From Myotis daubentonii (taxonomy: Eukaryota; Chordata; Mammalia; Chiroptera; Vespertilionidae), in assembly GCF_963259705.1 (NCBI RefSeq), contig NC_081851.1:16466145-16530144 (forward strand): 64,000 nucleotides of DNA. The letters run 5' to 3'. Shown piece by piece: positions 54,226-64,000 of the stretch. The stretch's first letter is position 1, and each line of letters begins with the position of its first letter. Made by a program: the position numbers and the translations under genes. The notes beneath the pieces are model-generated. The model was not told the DNA's origin and did no database searches. It saw nothing but the letters and a program-made list of their open reading frames with translations.

Positions 54226-55692
54226 AACTGGCTTCTGAACAACATAGAGGACAGCCCAGCTGATGGGGTGTCAGGTCCTGTCACTTGTCTTGTACTCTCC
54301 TTCTTGAGGTCCCTTCCTTCCTCTCAGCCTCTCTCTGGCTTTCTGTGTGTGTGTGCGCGTCTCTGTCTGTGCCACTGACCTGTTATTCTGTCTGGAAGCT
54401 GAGTCCACACCCTTTTCCTTACCGCTTTAGCAAATCTTGGTTTTGGTATGTTCTTCACTTTGTTCTGAGAGTGTCTTGGTCTGAGAAAAGATACGGCATA
54501 TCGTGCTACTTTATTGTAACTTCTAGACATAAGCTGTCAAGTCCCATGAGTGGGATAGATTTCCACCTTGGCATTCCTGATACGACGATTCTAGTGTGAA
54601 GCCATCAAGGTGAGCAGCAAGAGTACTAAGCCACATTGACTTCAGGGCCTCCTGATCCCATGTGTTCTCTGTGACCTGTCAACCTCTAGTATCGCCAGGT
54701 CCCTAAGCATTCTCTACGGGCAGCCCGAAGGATCTTTTGAAAATGTCAATAGGATCATGTCTCTTCTGAAAACTGACAGTGGTCTCCTATGGCCTTTAGA
54801 AATGAGTCCCAAATCCTTAGCGTGTCCGTCCAGGCCCTCCATTGCCCGACCTTAGCTTCTTTTGCAGTCTTGTCTCTCCCTCACCCCTTTTCTGTGGTCA
54901 CACTTTGAGATCCTCATTGGCATCACACTCTGCCAGCCCAGCTTAGAGCTGTGCCATGCCCTGTATCCCGACGTCTCCCTCTGGAGTCCGTGGAAGGCTG
55001 GTGTTCTTTCTGGCATCTCCCATCTTTCCCCTGTCCTGCTCTCTGCTCCCATTGTTTTTTGTTTGTGTTTTCGTGTTTGTTGTTGTTGTTTTTTTGCAAT
55101 ACCATGAAATGCTACACCCTTGTCCACCCTCAGGAGTTTTAAGGATCTCATTTAGTGTGGCAGCTGAGAATTATAAGTAGCAGAATAGTGATGAAGCTAA
55201 GAGTAGGGACTTGTCTTTCTCACAAAAGAACAAGTCCACAGGTAGGTGGATCCAATATTGAATTCAGCTGCTCAGTGATGTCAGGATAAGCTCCGAGAAT
55301 CAACGAGGGGAAAAAAATCCTCTCCTCGCTATAATACTTTATATCAGGGAGGAACTTAGTGTCTCAGAAATCAACTATGAGACTCTTGTGTGAACCCTTG
55401 GGAAGAACAGGCCGAATTGCAAGGGACATGGGGCAGTTGAGTGTCAAACTGCTCCTGAAGGAGGTGCCTCAGCCCAGGAGGAGGTGGTGAGGGTAAGGGC
55501 AGTGGGCACATGTGGGATGGTGACCTTCCTGTTTCTACTGTGATCACTAAGGACCCCGTACATTTCTTCTGTGTGGACTTGTGGAGGAAAGGTGTCCCGA
55601 GATTCAGGGATGACTGTTTCACAACGGTTGCCTAGTGTTTTGAAGTACCCTGTCTCATAGGGTCCATATTATCCACATAGAACTGGTTAAAC

Positions 55693-55931
55693 AGATATGT
55701 TTTTATTGATCTCAGAGAGAGGAAGGGAAATGGAACAGAGAGAGCGGGGGGTGAGGGTGGGGGCGGTGAGGAGGCTGGGGAAGGGGAGAGAGAAACATCA
55801 ATGATGAGAGAGCATCATCGGTCCCATAGCCCCTAGCGCACAACCCCGGTACGGGCCCTGACTGGGAATGAAACGGGGATCTCTTGGTTCTGGGGTCCAC
55901 GCTCAAGCACTGAGCCTCGCCAGCCGGGCAG
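55693..55931 (-). repeat. Ves SINE (unit B)
   Basis: Counterpart of 45872-46110, same insertion. Confidence 0.92.
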
Positions 55932-56282
55932 CCGCATATCAATTTAAAATGAAATTTTTTTTAATTCTAATTTAGTAAAACTTAAAATTCACTGAGACAT
56001 TTAGGTTTCTCTTGTTGGATACCTGAGGAGTGTTGGCTTGGTGTATTGACCAGCTAGCTGGTTTGCCTTGAAAGCAAATATGAAATGAAAGAAAGGAAAT
56101 ATGTCTCCCCTCAGAGCAAGAGTGCTGCTCACATGAGAACGATGAGCTTTGGATGATTGGGCCACAGCACTGAATGGATCCCTCTTGCACAGCCTGCCTC
56201 CTTTTGAAATACTCACCAGTGGCATTCCTTTGTCCTTTCTGCTTAGAATTTTCTGACATGGTGGTTTTCGTTTCAATTATAG

Positions 56283-56404
56283 ATTGTTCCAGTGGTGGTG
56301 TCAGTGAACTATGGCCCCTCCGGTAGAACCAGGGCTGCGTACCTTGTTTCCCTACCGTCCTGTTCCAGTGGAACCATTGCCTCTCCCTAAGCTGAGTTTG
56401 ACTG
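56283..56404 (+). pseudogene. ANAPC1: ANAPC1-like exon, copy B
   Basis: Same sequence as 46462-46583, including the TGA (56305-56307) in place of Arg, and the same splice sites. Confidence 0.92.
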
Positions 56405-56681
56405 GTGAGTTAAATTCTGGGCTCATGGAGGAAGGGAAATGATTCAGGAAGTGTTTAGTGGGGGGAGTTGTTTTGAGTTACTCCTGTTGCAACCAAGCAA
56501 TGCTCTTGCTATCCCTAGTGATTTTAAGTATGGTTGAGAGCTAGTCTACTGGTTGTTTCTGGCCAAATGGCAAATCCAGCTAAATGGCGAGGGAAGTAGA
56601 ATGCCCCCCATTAAGTAATTTTTCCTTTCATGAGACCATTTCAAGAGACAAATTGGCACTTGGGAAAGTTTAGAAAGATAT

Positions 56682-56908
56682 GATTGAGTCTGGCCAGTGT
56701 TGCACGGTGGTTGAGCGTCCGCCTGTGAAGCAGGCAGGAGTGCACAGTTGGTTTGATTCCGGGTCAGGGCACAGGCCCGGGATGCAGACTGGATCACCAA
56801 TAGGGGTCATGAAGGAGGAAACCGATCAATGCTTCTCTCTCATGGTTTACGTTTCTGTCTCGCCCTTTCTCCCTCCCTGAAATCAATCAAAGTGTATTTT
56901 TTAAAATA
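56682..56908 (+). repeat. Ves SINE (unit B)
   Basis: Counterpart of 46861-47087. Confidence 0.93.
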
Positions 56909-56917
56909 TATACTGAG

Positions 56918-57121
56918 TCTAGCCTCAGCTGATGGGGCTCATTGGATGGGCATCTCCCCTTGCACTGAAAGGTTTCCGGATCGGTTCCCAGGGAGGGCAC
57001 GTGGCAGGGTTTTGCGGTCAATTCCATGGCGGGGGTGGGCAGGAGGCGGCTGGTGCACCTCTCATCTATGTTCTCTGCCTCTCCCTTCCTCTCTCCACTG
57101 TCTATCTATATATTGGAGGTA
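56918..57121 (+). repeat. Ves SINE, old (unit B)
   Basis: Counterpart of 47097-47300. Confidence 0.85.
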
Positions 57122-57323
57122 TGATCCTTGTGTCAACCAGAACCTATACATAAAGCAAAATGAGAAGAAACTGTCACTTCTAGTAGTTTCAGTTCTGACA
57201 GTTCACTAGTGTGAACATTTTGGTGTATATATTTCCAGACTTTATTTCCCGATTTTATCAGTGTATACGTAGTTATCAGAAGAAATTAAATGTTTCAAAA
57301 CTTATTTTAAAACTGTATTATAG

Positions 57324-57543
57324 CCGAAACCGGTTTGGCTCAGTGGATAGAGCGTCGGCCTGCGGACTGAAGGGTCCCAGGTTCGATTCCGGTCAAGGGC
57401 ATGTACCTGGGTTGCGGGCACATCCCCAGTGGGAGGTGTGCGGGAGGCAGCTACTCGATGTTTCTCTCATCATCGATGTTTCTAACTCTCTATCTCTCTC
57501 CTTTCCTCTCTGTAAAAAATCAATAAAATATATTTTTTAAAAA
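57324..57543 (+). repeat. Ves SINE, young (unit B)
   Basis: Counterpart of 47503-47722 with the same 'aactgtattata' target duplication, so the tandem duplication is younger than this insertion. Confidence 0.98.
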
Positions 57544-57797
57544 AAACTGTATTATACAGTGAGCACCTTCCATGTCAGCATATATGTGTACATGTGTGTG
57601 TGTGTGTGTGTGTATGTATGGAATTATGTATATGTACATGAGAAGACATGGTCTACACGTGTTTTTAATAAACATCCTTATTTAATCAAAAGGAGTATTT
57701 AACTTAATGGGACATAGTCTACATAAATAGGTAGATACTTTTAGAAATTATCCTTATTTACTATTATAAATGTACAGTTGGGATGTATTCCTCTGAA

Positions 57798-57997
57798 TTA
57801 TTTAAGATAATCGCCTAGAACTCTTCTGACAGCACGAGAGAAGGCTTCCAGCGCAGCCAGTAGCTGGCTCCATAATGGCTTCAGGTACTGCCTCGGGCCA
57901 GGCCTGGCCAGGGCAGGGCCTCTGGTTGGACCAGGCTCTGGCCCCTGAGCAGACCCTTCCTCTGCCTCAGGAGAGCTCTGGAGCTCTGGGCGTGGAC
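57798..57997 (-). CDS. RALGDS-like copy B, terminal exon f
   Basis: Same exon as 47977-48176, open to the TAA. One substitution changes Thr to Pro (GGC ACT to GGC CCT). Acceptor retained. Confidence 0.68.
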
Positions 57998-58147
57998 CTG
58001 GAGCAGGAGAAAGAGACAGATTGACTCACACTCCTGGCTTTCCTGTGACTTAGTGCAGACAGGAAAGATGCCACCGCCTTTAAGGGAACTCCAGCCCATG
58101 AGCCTGCCCTCCCCCGATGATCTGCCCAGATGATCATTCCGCCTCAC

Positions 58148-58338
58148 CTTGTTGAGTTGCCTTGGTGGGCTCAAGGTACTGCAGCGCCAACCATAGATTT
58201 TGGGCGTGGCCCACCAGGTGTGAGGCAGGGGAGTTGACGGGCACCAAGGCTTGCTCTACCTCGAAGCAGGCGAAAGGAAGGGGCTGCCCCAAACCCTGGA
58301 CGTGGTCCAGCCAGGTCCCCACCATCGCAGCAAAGGCC
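58148..58338 (-). CDS. RALGDS-like copy B, exon e
   Basis: Same as 48327-48517. Three synonymous substitutions (TCC CCC/CCT, CAG/CAA, ACT/ACC) and no amino acid change. Splice sites intact. Confidence 0.83.
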
Positions 58339-58994
58339 CTGGGGAGAGGCAGGTGGGCAGCAGAGTCTGAGTCCTGGTGTTTCCTTCCACTCTGCCCTCC
58401 CATGGCACACTTGTTTAGATCTGAGCCTCTGTGCAGGCCCCCCTTGCCCACCCAGGGGACAGCCCCATGCCACCCCCGGCCCCTGTGTGGCTGTCCTGGT
58501 TGTAGCAGTTGTGGGATCCAGCAGGTTCAACACGGAGTCTGTGTCAGACTCTTCTTCCCACTGGCAGCTCTCCTGAAGGTCCAGTGCACTGCCCACCCCC
58601 ACCCTCCAGGCCCTGGGCATCTGGGCTGAGGACTGAGACAGACTTGTGAGCAGCCTGCTCACCACAGTCCTGTTCTGAGCCTGGCCACCGCGGTCAGGGG
58701 AGATGGATATGGAGGGGGCAGGCAGAGCGGGGTGGGTCTGTGGGGGGTGGGAGGGGACTGTGAGGGACAACTCAGCACAGCGTCCCCTCTGGGTCTACAA
58801 GGCCCGGGACCCCACCCACTGTCATCTTTGACTCCTATACTCCTGGAATAGAAGACTCCAGAGCCCAGGCCTTTCTTGGGAATCAGATGATGTATAAGAT
58901 TAGGGTTCTGCCAGGCACTCTCCACCCTCCACCCACCACAGTCCCCACAATGCTGACTCTGGGGGCCCTCCCTCTGGATCCGGAGACCACTCAC

Positions 58995-59066
58995 TTTATG
59001 ACTTGGTCCTGCGGTGTGTCAGCCCGGGCATTGTAAGCAGGTGTGCCTCCAGATGGAAAAATCACT
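58995..59066 (-). CDS. RALGDS-like copy B, exon d
   Basis: Identical to 49174-49245 in the coding part, although flanking intron bases differ at several sites. Confidence 0.75.
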
Positions 59067-59651
59067 CTGATCGCATCAGCCCTGATGGATGGTGGACACG
59101 ACCTGCGAATGATGGACAGCGTGACTGCTGGACCCATTGCCCAGAACTGAGGCCCAGGGATTGTGTCTGCTTCATTCCTTGAGTCAGGCTAAGTGTCTCC
59201 AAAAGTGTGTGCACATTGTCGAGTAAAGAAACTCCCACCAGAAGCATGCCATACATCTGAGTGGGCCTGTGTCCCTGCTCTCCCCAGAAATCCCCAGTGT
59301 GGTCCACCAAGGACCAGGACCGGCTAGGTGAAACCTCACACTGCTTAACAGGTTGCTTTGCGTGTGCTTTTCCAACCTCCGATGCCACAGGCCGCTGATG
59401 GGTGTGTCAGAGTTCTTTCCATGGGACAGAGTGAAAGAATTGCCACCAACAACCGCCGCACATCCAGCTACCCTGTCTGCAGAGCCAGGGAGCAGGTGAG
59501 ACCTGCCATGGCTTGTCCCCGCAGCAGTGCTATGAGGTTCCCCCCTCCCAGCAGCCCACTTTTCAGAGGAGCATCCTGAGACTTGGGAAGATGTGGTGAT
59601 GTTTTCATGCCTCACAGCTAGCAGTGGGCAGAGTCACGAGTGTGTGCTCAC

Positions 59652-59830
59652 CTAGTTAGAAGCTCGTCCAGGAACCGTTGGGCTCTGGAGCAGGCCAGCG
59701 TGGAGACGTGGGGGACGATTCCCCCCGGGAAAGCTGGTACCATGGCCATGGCCACCTTCTCCGAGGTGCCTTCCTGGAGGGCCTGCATCCTGCAGGACTC
59801 ATGCAGGTTACCAGTTCGCTCAGCTGCACA
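59652..59830 (-). CDS. RALGDS-like copy B, exon c (REM domain)
   Basis: Identical to 49829-50007. Unlike copy A it has no visible 37-codon 5' exon upstream: beyond 60883 unit B is joined to unit C, so the 5' part of this copy is either lost or further away. It may thus be a 5'-truncated gene even though the visible exons are open. Confidence 0.8.
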
Positions 59831-60144
59831 CTGGGTGGGAGAAGGAAGGATATCCATGTCAGCGGCATGACCGTGAATCCCACAAGGATGGAGGTTTGGA
59901 GCTCAGTCGGGAGGTCCCAGCCCCACTGTGAAGAGTGCAAGAGGAGGGAGAGGAGTGCCCCGGCAGGACGAGGTTCTAGGTCTTCAAAGTGCCACTGAAG
60001 TCCCGTACATGTTCATACAATTGCCACAGTCTTGGCATCTTCCCCCTCCCCCTTCCCTTTAGCGGAGGATCAACCAACCTCCTTTTAGTAATAGTGTATA
60101 TGAAGAGCCCAGGCCCTGTCATTCCTCAAGAAACGTCCTCATTA

Positions 60145-60250
60145 TAGAGATGAGAACACAGAGGCTTAGGAAATATCAAATGTCTGCTCAAGGGCATGTA
60201 GGTCCGAACTGGGTACTGTCCTGCATGACATTCCTTCTCAGGTACCGGGG
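60145..60250 (+). repeat. MIR SINE (unit B)
   Basis: Counterpart of 50325-50440. Confidence 0.7.
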
Positions 60251-60809
60251 ACTTTCCTGCTACTGACATGGGTGGAAAGGGTGTGGGAACCTTGTCCCCC
60301 CCAGCGTGGGAACAGTGTACACGGTATATATGGCCTGTGAAATCCTTTGACTTCAAAAGAGAAAGTTATGTTTTATCCTTTTACATTAATGGGCATTTTA
60401 AGACCCTCATTATGGAGATGACTGAGTCTGCAAAATGGCAAATGCCTGGAGACTGCAGATGGGAGAAAGGCGATCACAGGGCAGGAATCTGACCAGAGGA
60501 CTCGGGGAGGAGCTAATCCATGTGGTGGATGAAGTGTGACAGGTGCCTCAGTGTCCCCATGAGGCAATTGCCTGGGATGGAACACTGTGTTTGAGTTGGA
60601 CATCTTGACGTCGGCCCGGTGAAAATTTCAGTGAGTGAGATTTCCCGGGCCAGGCTGGGAGCAAGGCAGCAGCCATCATCAGAAACTGCTGTTGGCAACG
60701 TCCCTGCCACAGCCCTTTGGGTTTGGAATCTGCCTGCAGCCGTTCAAATTTTACACGTGCTTGTCCTTCCCCCAGCAGTGGGCGTCCATCTCCAGCTGGG
60801 GACATTATA

Positions 60810-60883
60810 TGTCCTGTGGTCTGAATTGTGTACCCCTAATCCCATGACTTTGCAACCCCTAGAACTTTTTCTGCATTTGAGTT
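60810..60883 (+). repeat. MaLR LTR, truncated at duplication junction
   Basis: First ~75 bp of the LTR seen complete at 51008-51391. After 'tttgagtt' the sequence changes to unit C. Confidence 0.85.
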
Positions 60884-61621
60884 GTGCCATGCCCTGTTTC
60901 CCAGCCTTTCCCTCGTTAGTCGCTGGAAGTCTTGTGTTCTTTCAGGTATCCCTCATCTTTCCCCTGTCCTGCTCTCTGCGCCCATAGTTTTTTGTTTTCA
61001 TTTTTGTTGTTGTTGTTGTTGTTGTTTTTGCAATACCATGAAATGCTACAACCATGTCCACCCTCAATTGTTTTAAGTTTCTCATTCAGTGTGGGAGCTA
61101 AGAATTATAAGCAGAAGAATAGTGATGAAACTAACAGTAACTTGTTAATTTGTTTTGCTCACAAAATATCAAGTCCACAGTTAGGTGGATCCAGTTTTGA
61201 ATTCAGCTGCTCAATGATTTCATGCTAATCTCCCAGCATCAAGGAGAGGAAAAACCCTTCTCTTTGCTATTGTCTTTTATATCAGGGAGGAAAATAGTGT
61301 CTCAGAAATCAACTATGAGACTCTTGCCTGAACCCTTGGGTAGAACAGGCCGAATTGCAAGGAACATGGGGCAGTTTAGTGTCAAACTGCTCCTGAAGGG
61401 AGGTGCCTCAGTCCAGGAGGAGGTGGTGAGGGGAAGGGCAGTGGGGACATGTCAGATGGTGAGCTTCCTGTTTCTACTGTGAACACTTATGGCCTGTCCA
61501 TGTCTTCTTTGCGGACTTGTGGTGGAAAGGTGTCCTGAGATTCAGGGATGACTGTTTCACAATTGTTTCCTAGTATCTTAATCTACTCTGTCCAATACAG
61601 TCAATATTAGCCACATACAAG

Positions 61622-61822
61622 TTTTTAAAAATATGTTTTTATTGATTTCAGAGAGAGGAATTGAGAGAGATAGAAACCTCAATGATGAGAATCATTGATT
61701 GGCTACCCCCTGCACCGCCTCTATGGTTTATCAAGCCTGCAACCCAGGCATGTTCCCTGACTAGGAGTCCAACTGTGACCTCCTGGATCATGGGTGGATG
61801 CTCAACCACTGAGCCACACATA
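61622..61822 (-). repeat. Ves SINE (unit C)
   Basis: Counterpart of the Ves at 45872, with a different tail and a more consensus-like core; same insertion site relative to 'cacatagaac/cacatacaag'. Confidence 0.85.
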
Positions 61823-62151
61823 ACTTTATAAGATTAAATGTATATTGATTAAAATGAAGTAAAATGTAAAATTCACTTAGACATTGGGTTTCCCTTTTTG
61901 GATACCTGGGGAGTGCTGTCTTGGTATATAGACCGGCTGGTTTCCATTCACAGCAAATAGAAATGAAAGGAATGTGTCTCCCCTCAGAGCAAGTGTGTTC
62001 ACATGAGAATGAGCACCTTTGGTTGATTCGGCCACATGTGTGCATGGGTCCCTCTTACACAGCTTGCCGCCTCTGAGATACTCACCTATAGATGGCATTC
62101 TTTATCTTTTTTCTTAAAAAGTTTTGACAATGGTTTTAATTTTAATTATAG

Positions 62152-62264
62152 GTTGCTCCAGTGGTGTCAGTGAACTATGGCTCTTCCAGTAGAACCCAGG
62201 GTGTGTACCTTGTTTCTGTACCATCCTGTGCCAGTGGGACCATTGGCTAAGATGAGTTTGACTG
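62152..62264 (+). pseudogene. ANAPC1: ANAPC1-like exon, copy C
   Basis: The same exon, diverged: TMALPVEPRVCTLFLYHP then VPVGPL, a short deletion, and KMSLTG|gtgagt. It is closer to human in places (TMALPV, LFLYHP) than copies A/B. The TGA in place of Arg (62171-62173) is shared with them. Confidence 0.9.
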
Positions 62265-62525
62265 GTGAGTTAAATTCTGGGATCATTGAGGAAGGGAAAA
62301 GATTAAGGAAGAGTTTAGTGGAGGGAGTTGTTTTGAATTATTCCAGTTGCTACCATGCAATGCTCTTTCTATCTCTAGTGATTTTGAATGTTAACAGCTA
62401 CACTAGTGGTTGTTGCTGCTCCAATAGCATATCAAGCTACACACTGAGTGAAGTGAAATGTAGCTCACTAAGTAATTTTTACTTGTAATGAAACCATTTC
62501 AAGATGGGAAACAGTGCTTGGAAAT

Positions 62526-62586
62526 TTAACCGAGATCCAACAGTCCATGGGCTGGCGCTCTAACCACTGAGCCAAGCTAGCTAGGA
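62526..62586 (-). repeat. Ves SINE fragment
   Basis: Only the head remains: 'gggctggcgctctaaccac' and 'tgagccaagctagctagga'. It marks the right edge of unit C. Confidence 0.8.
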
Positions 62587-63054
62587 TTTGCCACTCGCTT
62601 TTGTATGGCCTGTGAGCTAATAAGTCTTTACATTTTTAAATGATTAAAAACAATTTTTTTTAAGAATGACATTAAAAAAAAACTCTATAAAATTCAAAGG
62701 ACAGTGTCCACCAGTAAAGGGTCATTGGAGCACAGCCTTGACCGTTTATTGACAGATGGCCTAGGATCGCCTCCTGCCCAGCGGCAGCATAGAGTAACTG
62801 CACAGAGACTGCATGGGTCAAGCCCTCCATGTTGGCCGTTCTGCCTGCTCCCTGCATGGATGGAGAGAAAAGCCTCCCAGGTCTGGGTGGGCTGCCAGCA
62901 CAGTCACTTTCTGGCTAGTGGTTATGTCCCCCATCCAAGCCAGCTCTGCAGCCAGGTGGCGCCAGCCCCACCCCATCCCTCTCTGTGAAGTTGCTGTCCA
63001 GGTCTCTCCTCTGATCCAGGTCCATCTGAGGGGAGAGAGGAAAGAGCGCTCATT
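62587..63054. other. No gene recognised
   Basis: A-rich stretch, then GC-moderate sequence with no identified repeat or exon. Confidence 0.35.
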
Positions 63055-64000
63055 TCACTGAGAAATCTGGCAGCACTTCCTTTGCATTTCATGTCCTGAC
63101 TTCAAGGCTGCCAGGCCCTTCATGTTCTTGGGGAGAATTGCAATGAAACAGTTCCAAATGGCCCTTGAGTAAAACCCTATTTTCTTGGGCTGACACATGA
63201 GTTTCAGAGCCAAGGGCTCAGCTTCCTCATGAGGGAGAAGCCAAATGGTCAGCTCCCCCTGGAGAAGGCCCTTAGTGTCCATTAAAGTATAATTGTCTTC
63301 AATCAGACTGCATCCACGGCACCAGCGGCTGCTGCCTACCCTCTGACAGCTGCTCCAGCTCCCAGCACAGGTGGGCAGACTCCTCCACATTCTGCCCCTG
63401 TGCAGTCTTGAGGGCCAAGTTCTTTTCCTGCAGCTCTCAAGGTGTTTCTGGTCTGTGTCCTGGGCCTGGATGTGCAGGAAGGGGGGGTGTGAGGATGCGG
63501 ACTGGGGCACGCTCTGGACAGGCCCCAGCCCGCATGCATCTGTCCTCATTCCCCCAGGATGAAGGACCTCCATGCCCCTGCTCACTTCCCAAAACACAGC
63601 TGCACAGAAATGACTCCAACAAATAGCCCTGCTGTGAGACTTACAACCACTAGAAGGTATGCTGACCCAGTGACCTAGGGGATGAAGACACCCAAAATCT
63701 CTGAGGGGTGTCTGAACAAAGTGACGTACAGCGCAGGGCTTTAGAGCAAGTGCTATGGTGACAGCAGCTCTGTGGCCCCTTAGCAGGCCTAACGCCTTGG
63801 AAAGGCCGTAGGGACTCACACATCACAGCTCAACCCACATCATAAACGCCAGGGAGACCCTTTTTGCAAAAGAGGCCCAATCCCTCCATCCTCACAGGAA
63901 AGCAACACAGCATCAGGCCCTCTCTGTGATGGAGCCTTCAGTGGTGCCCACTCAAGCCACTGAGCTTAGCAAGCGACTCTCCGCCATCAGCGAGTCACTG
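63055..64000 (+). repeat. Paralogue of 13.73-15.3 kb
   Basis: 'ttcatgtcctgacttcaagg', 'ccaagggctcagcttcctc', 'ccttggaaaggccgtaggg' and 'gccactgagcttagcaagc' all have counterparts in the same order at 13733-14480 and 15217-15300. About 80-85% identity by eye. The segment with Helitron, (TG)n and Ves (about 14562-15216) is missing here. Confidence 0.93.
63340..63470 (-). pseudogene. Coiled-coil exon paralogue, frameshifted
   Basis: Paralogue of the exon at 13971-14100, with the same donor context (CAGAGG|gtaggc). Reads DTDQKHLE then, after a one-base shift, LQEKNLALKTAQGQNVEES and HLCWELEQLSEG. It is more heptad-like than the 14-kb exon, so the ancestral exon was probably of this kind. Broken frame and less certain acceptor; probably a pseudoexon. 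Confidence 0.65.

Larger units (their letters stand above)
54226..60883 (+). repeat. Segmental duplication unit B (about 6.66 kb)
   Basis: Direct copy of 44423-51088. All four Ves insertions, the MIR, the L2 and the exons are at matching sites. It differs by scattered substitutions, a 'gtgtgtgtgcgcgtc' insertion near 54345 and a small deletion in the MaLR end. The right edge joins unit C at about 60883 within 'tctgcatttgagtt'. Confidence 0.97.
60884..62528 (+). repeat. Segmental duplication unit C, diverged partial copy
   Basis: Follows 45131-46850 of unit A in order (GTTTTT-rich stretch, 'ccatgaaatgctac', Ves, ANAPC1-like exon) but with many substitutions and small indels, by eye much more than between A and B. 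It carries no RALGDS-like exons. Ends near 62528 at a Ves fragment. Confidence 0.93.

Noticed and set aside
63055..63819. 254-codon minus open frame, the longest on this side
   Set aside because: It crosses the coiled-coil exon paralogue mostly in the wrong frame and runs through intron-like sequence; its length is accidental.

Overview
This window is vertebrate nuclear DNA, almost certainly from a vesper bat (Vespertilionidae). About 30 tRNA-derived SINEs have the Ves layout: a 'ctcagtgg' A-box head, a 'ggttcgattcc' B box and a T/C-rich tail ending in AATAAA-like A-rich sequence. Two complete HeliBat-type Helitron ends, two SPIN hAT elements, recent L1 and HAL1 copies and old MIR, L2 and MaLR remnants agree with this. 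There are no bacterial-style genes. Coding sequence appears only as short exons with GT-AG borders, so most long open frames are accidental.

Layout. (1) 1-16.5 kb, minus strand: six consecutive, phase-compatible exons (14.1 to 6.0 kb) of a coiled-coil protein I could not name. A plus-strand FBXO31 retrocopy lies in one of its introns. A Helitron, a (TG)n tract and a Ves SINE sit next to its most 5' visible exon. (2) 16.5-30.4 kb: repeat-rich, with two decayed minus-strand NOM1 exons (19.9-21.8 kb), two nested L1s, a second Helitron and a non-autonomous hAT. (3) 30.4-32 kb: an orphan CpG island, then a solo ERV LTR with a perfect 4-bp target duplication. (4) 33.5-46.6 kb, plus strand: a partial ANAPC1 copy. 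The initiator exon and the next exon are open. Later exons carry deletions, frameshifts and a nonsense codon, and many exons are missing. A HAL1, a SPIN element, old L1 pieces and a retroposed tRNA-Tyr 5' half lie in or near it. (5) 44.4-62.5 kb: a direct tandem duplication of about 6.66 kb (44423-51088 and 54226-60883, period about 9.82 kb) plus a diverged third partial copy (60884-62528). Each full unit holds one decayed ANAPC1 exon on plus and four RALGDS-like exons on minus. Two homologous 37-codon RALGDS-like 5' exons lie between the units. (6) 62.6-64 kb: a paralogue of 13.7-15.3 kb with a frameshifted coiled-coil exon, which also preserves the site empty of the Helitron, (TG)n and Ves.

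The window reads as a segmental-duplication mosaic of partial copies of unrelated genes (ANAPC1, NOM1, RALGDS, a coiled-coil gene). The two candidates for expressed novelty are the RALGDS-like genes and the coiled-coil gene. In the RALGDS-like genes every exon junction keeps phase, and the frame ends at a stop without reaching a RasGEF catalytic domain. All family names come from memory of human proteins and repeat consensuses; no search was run.
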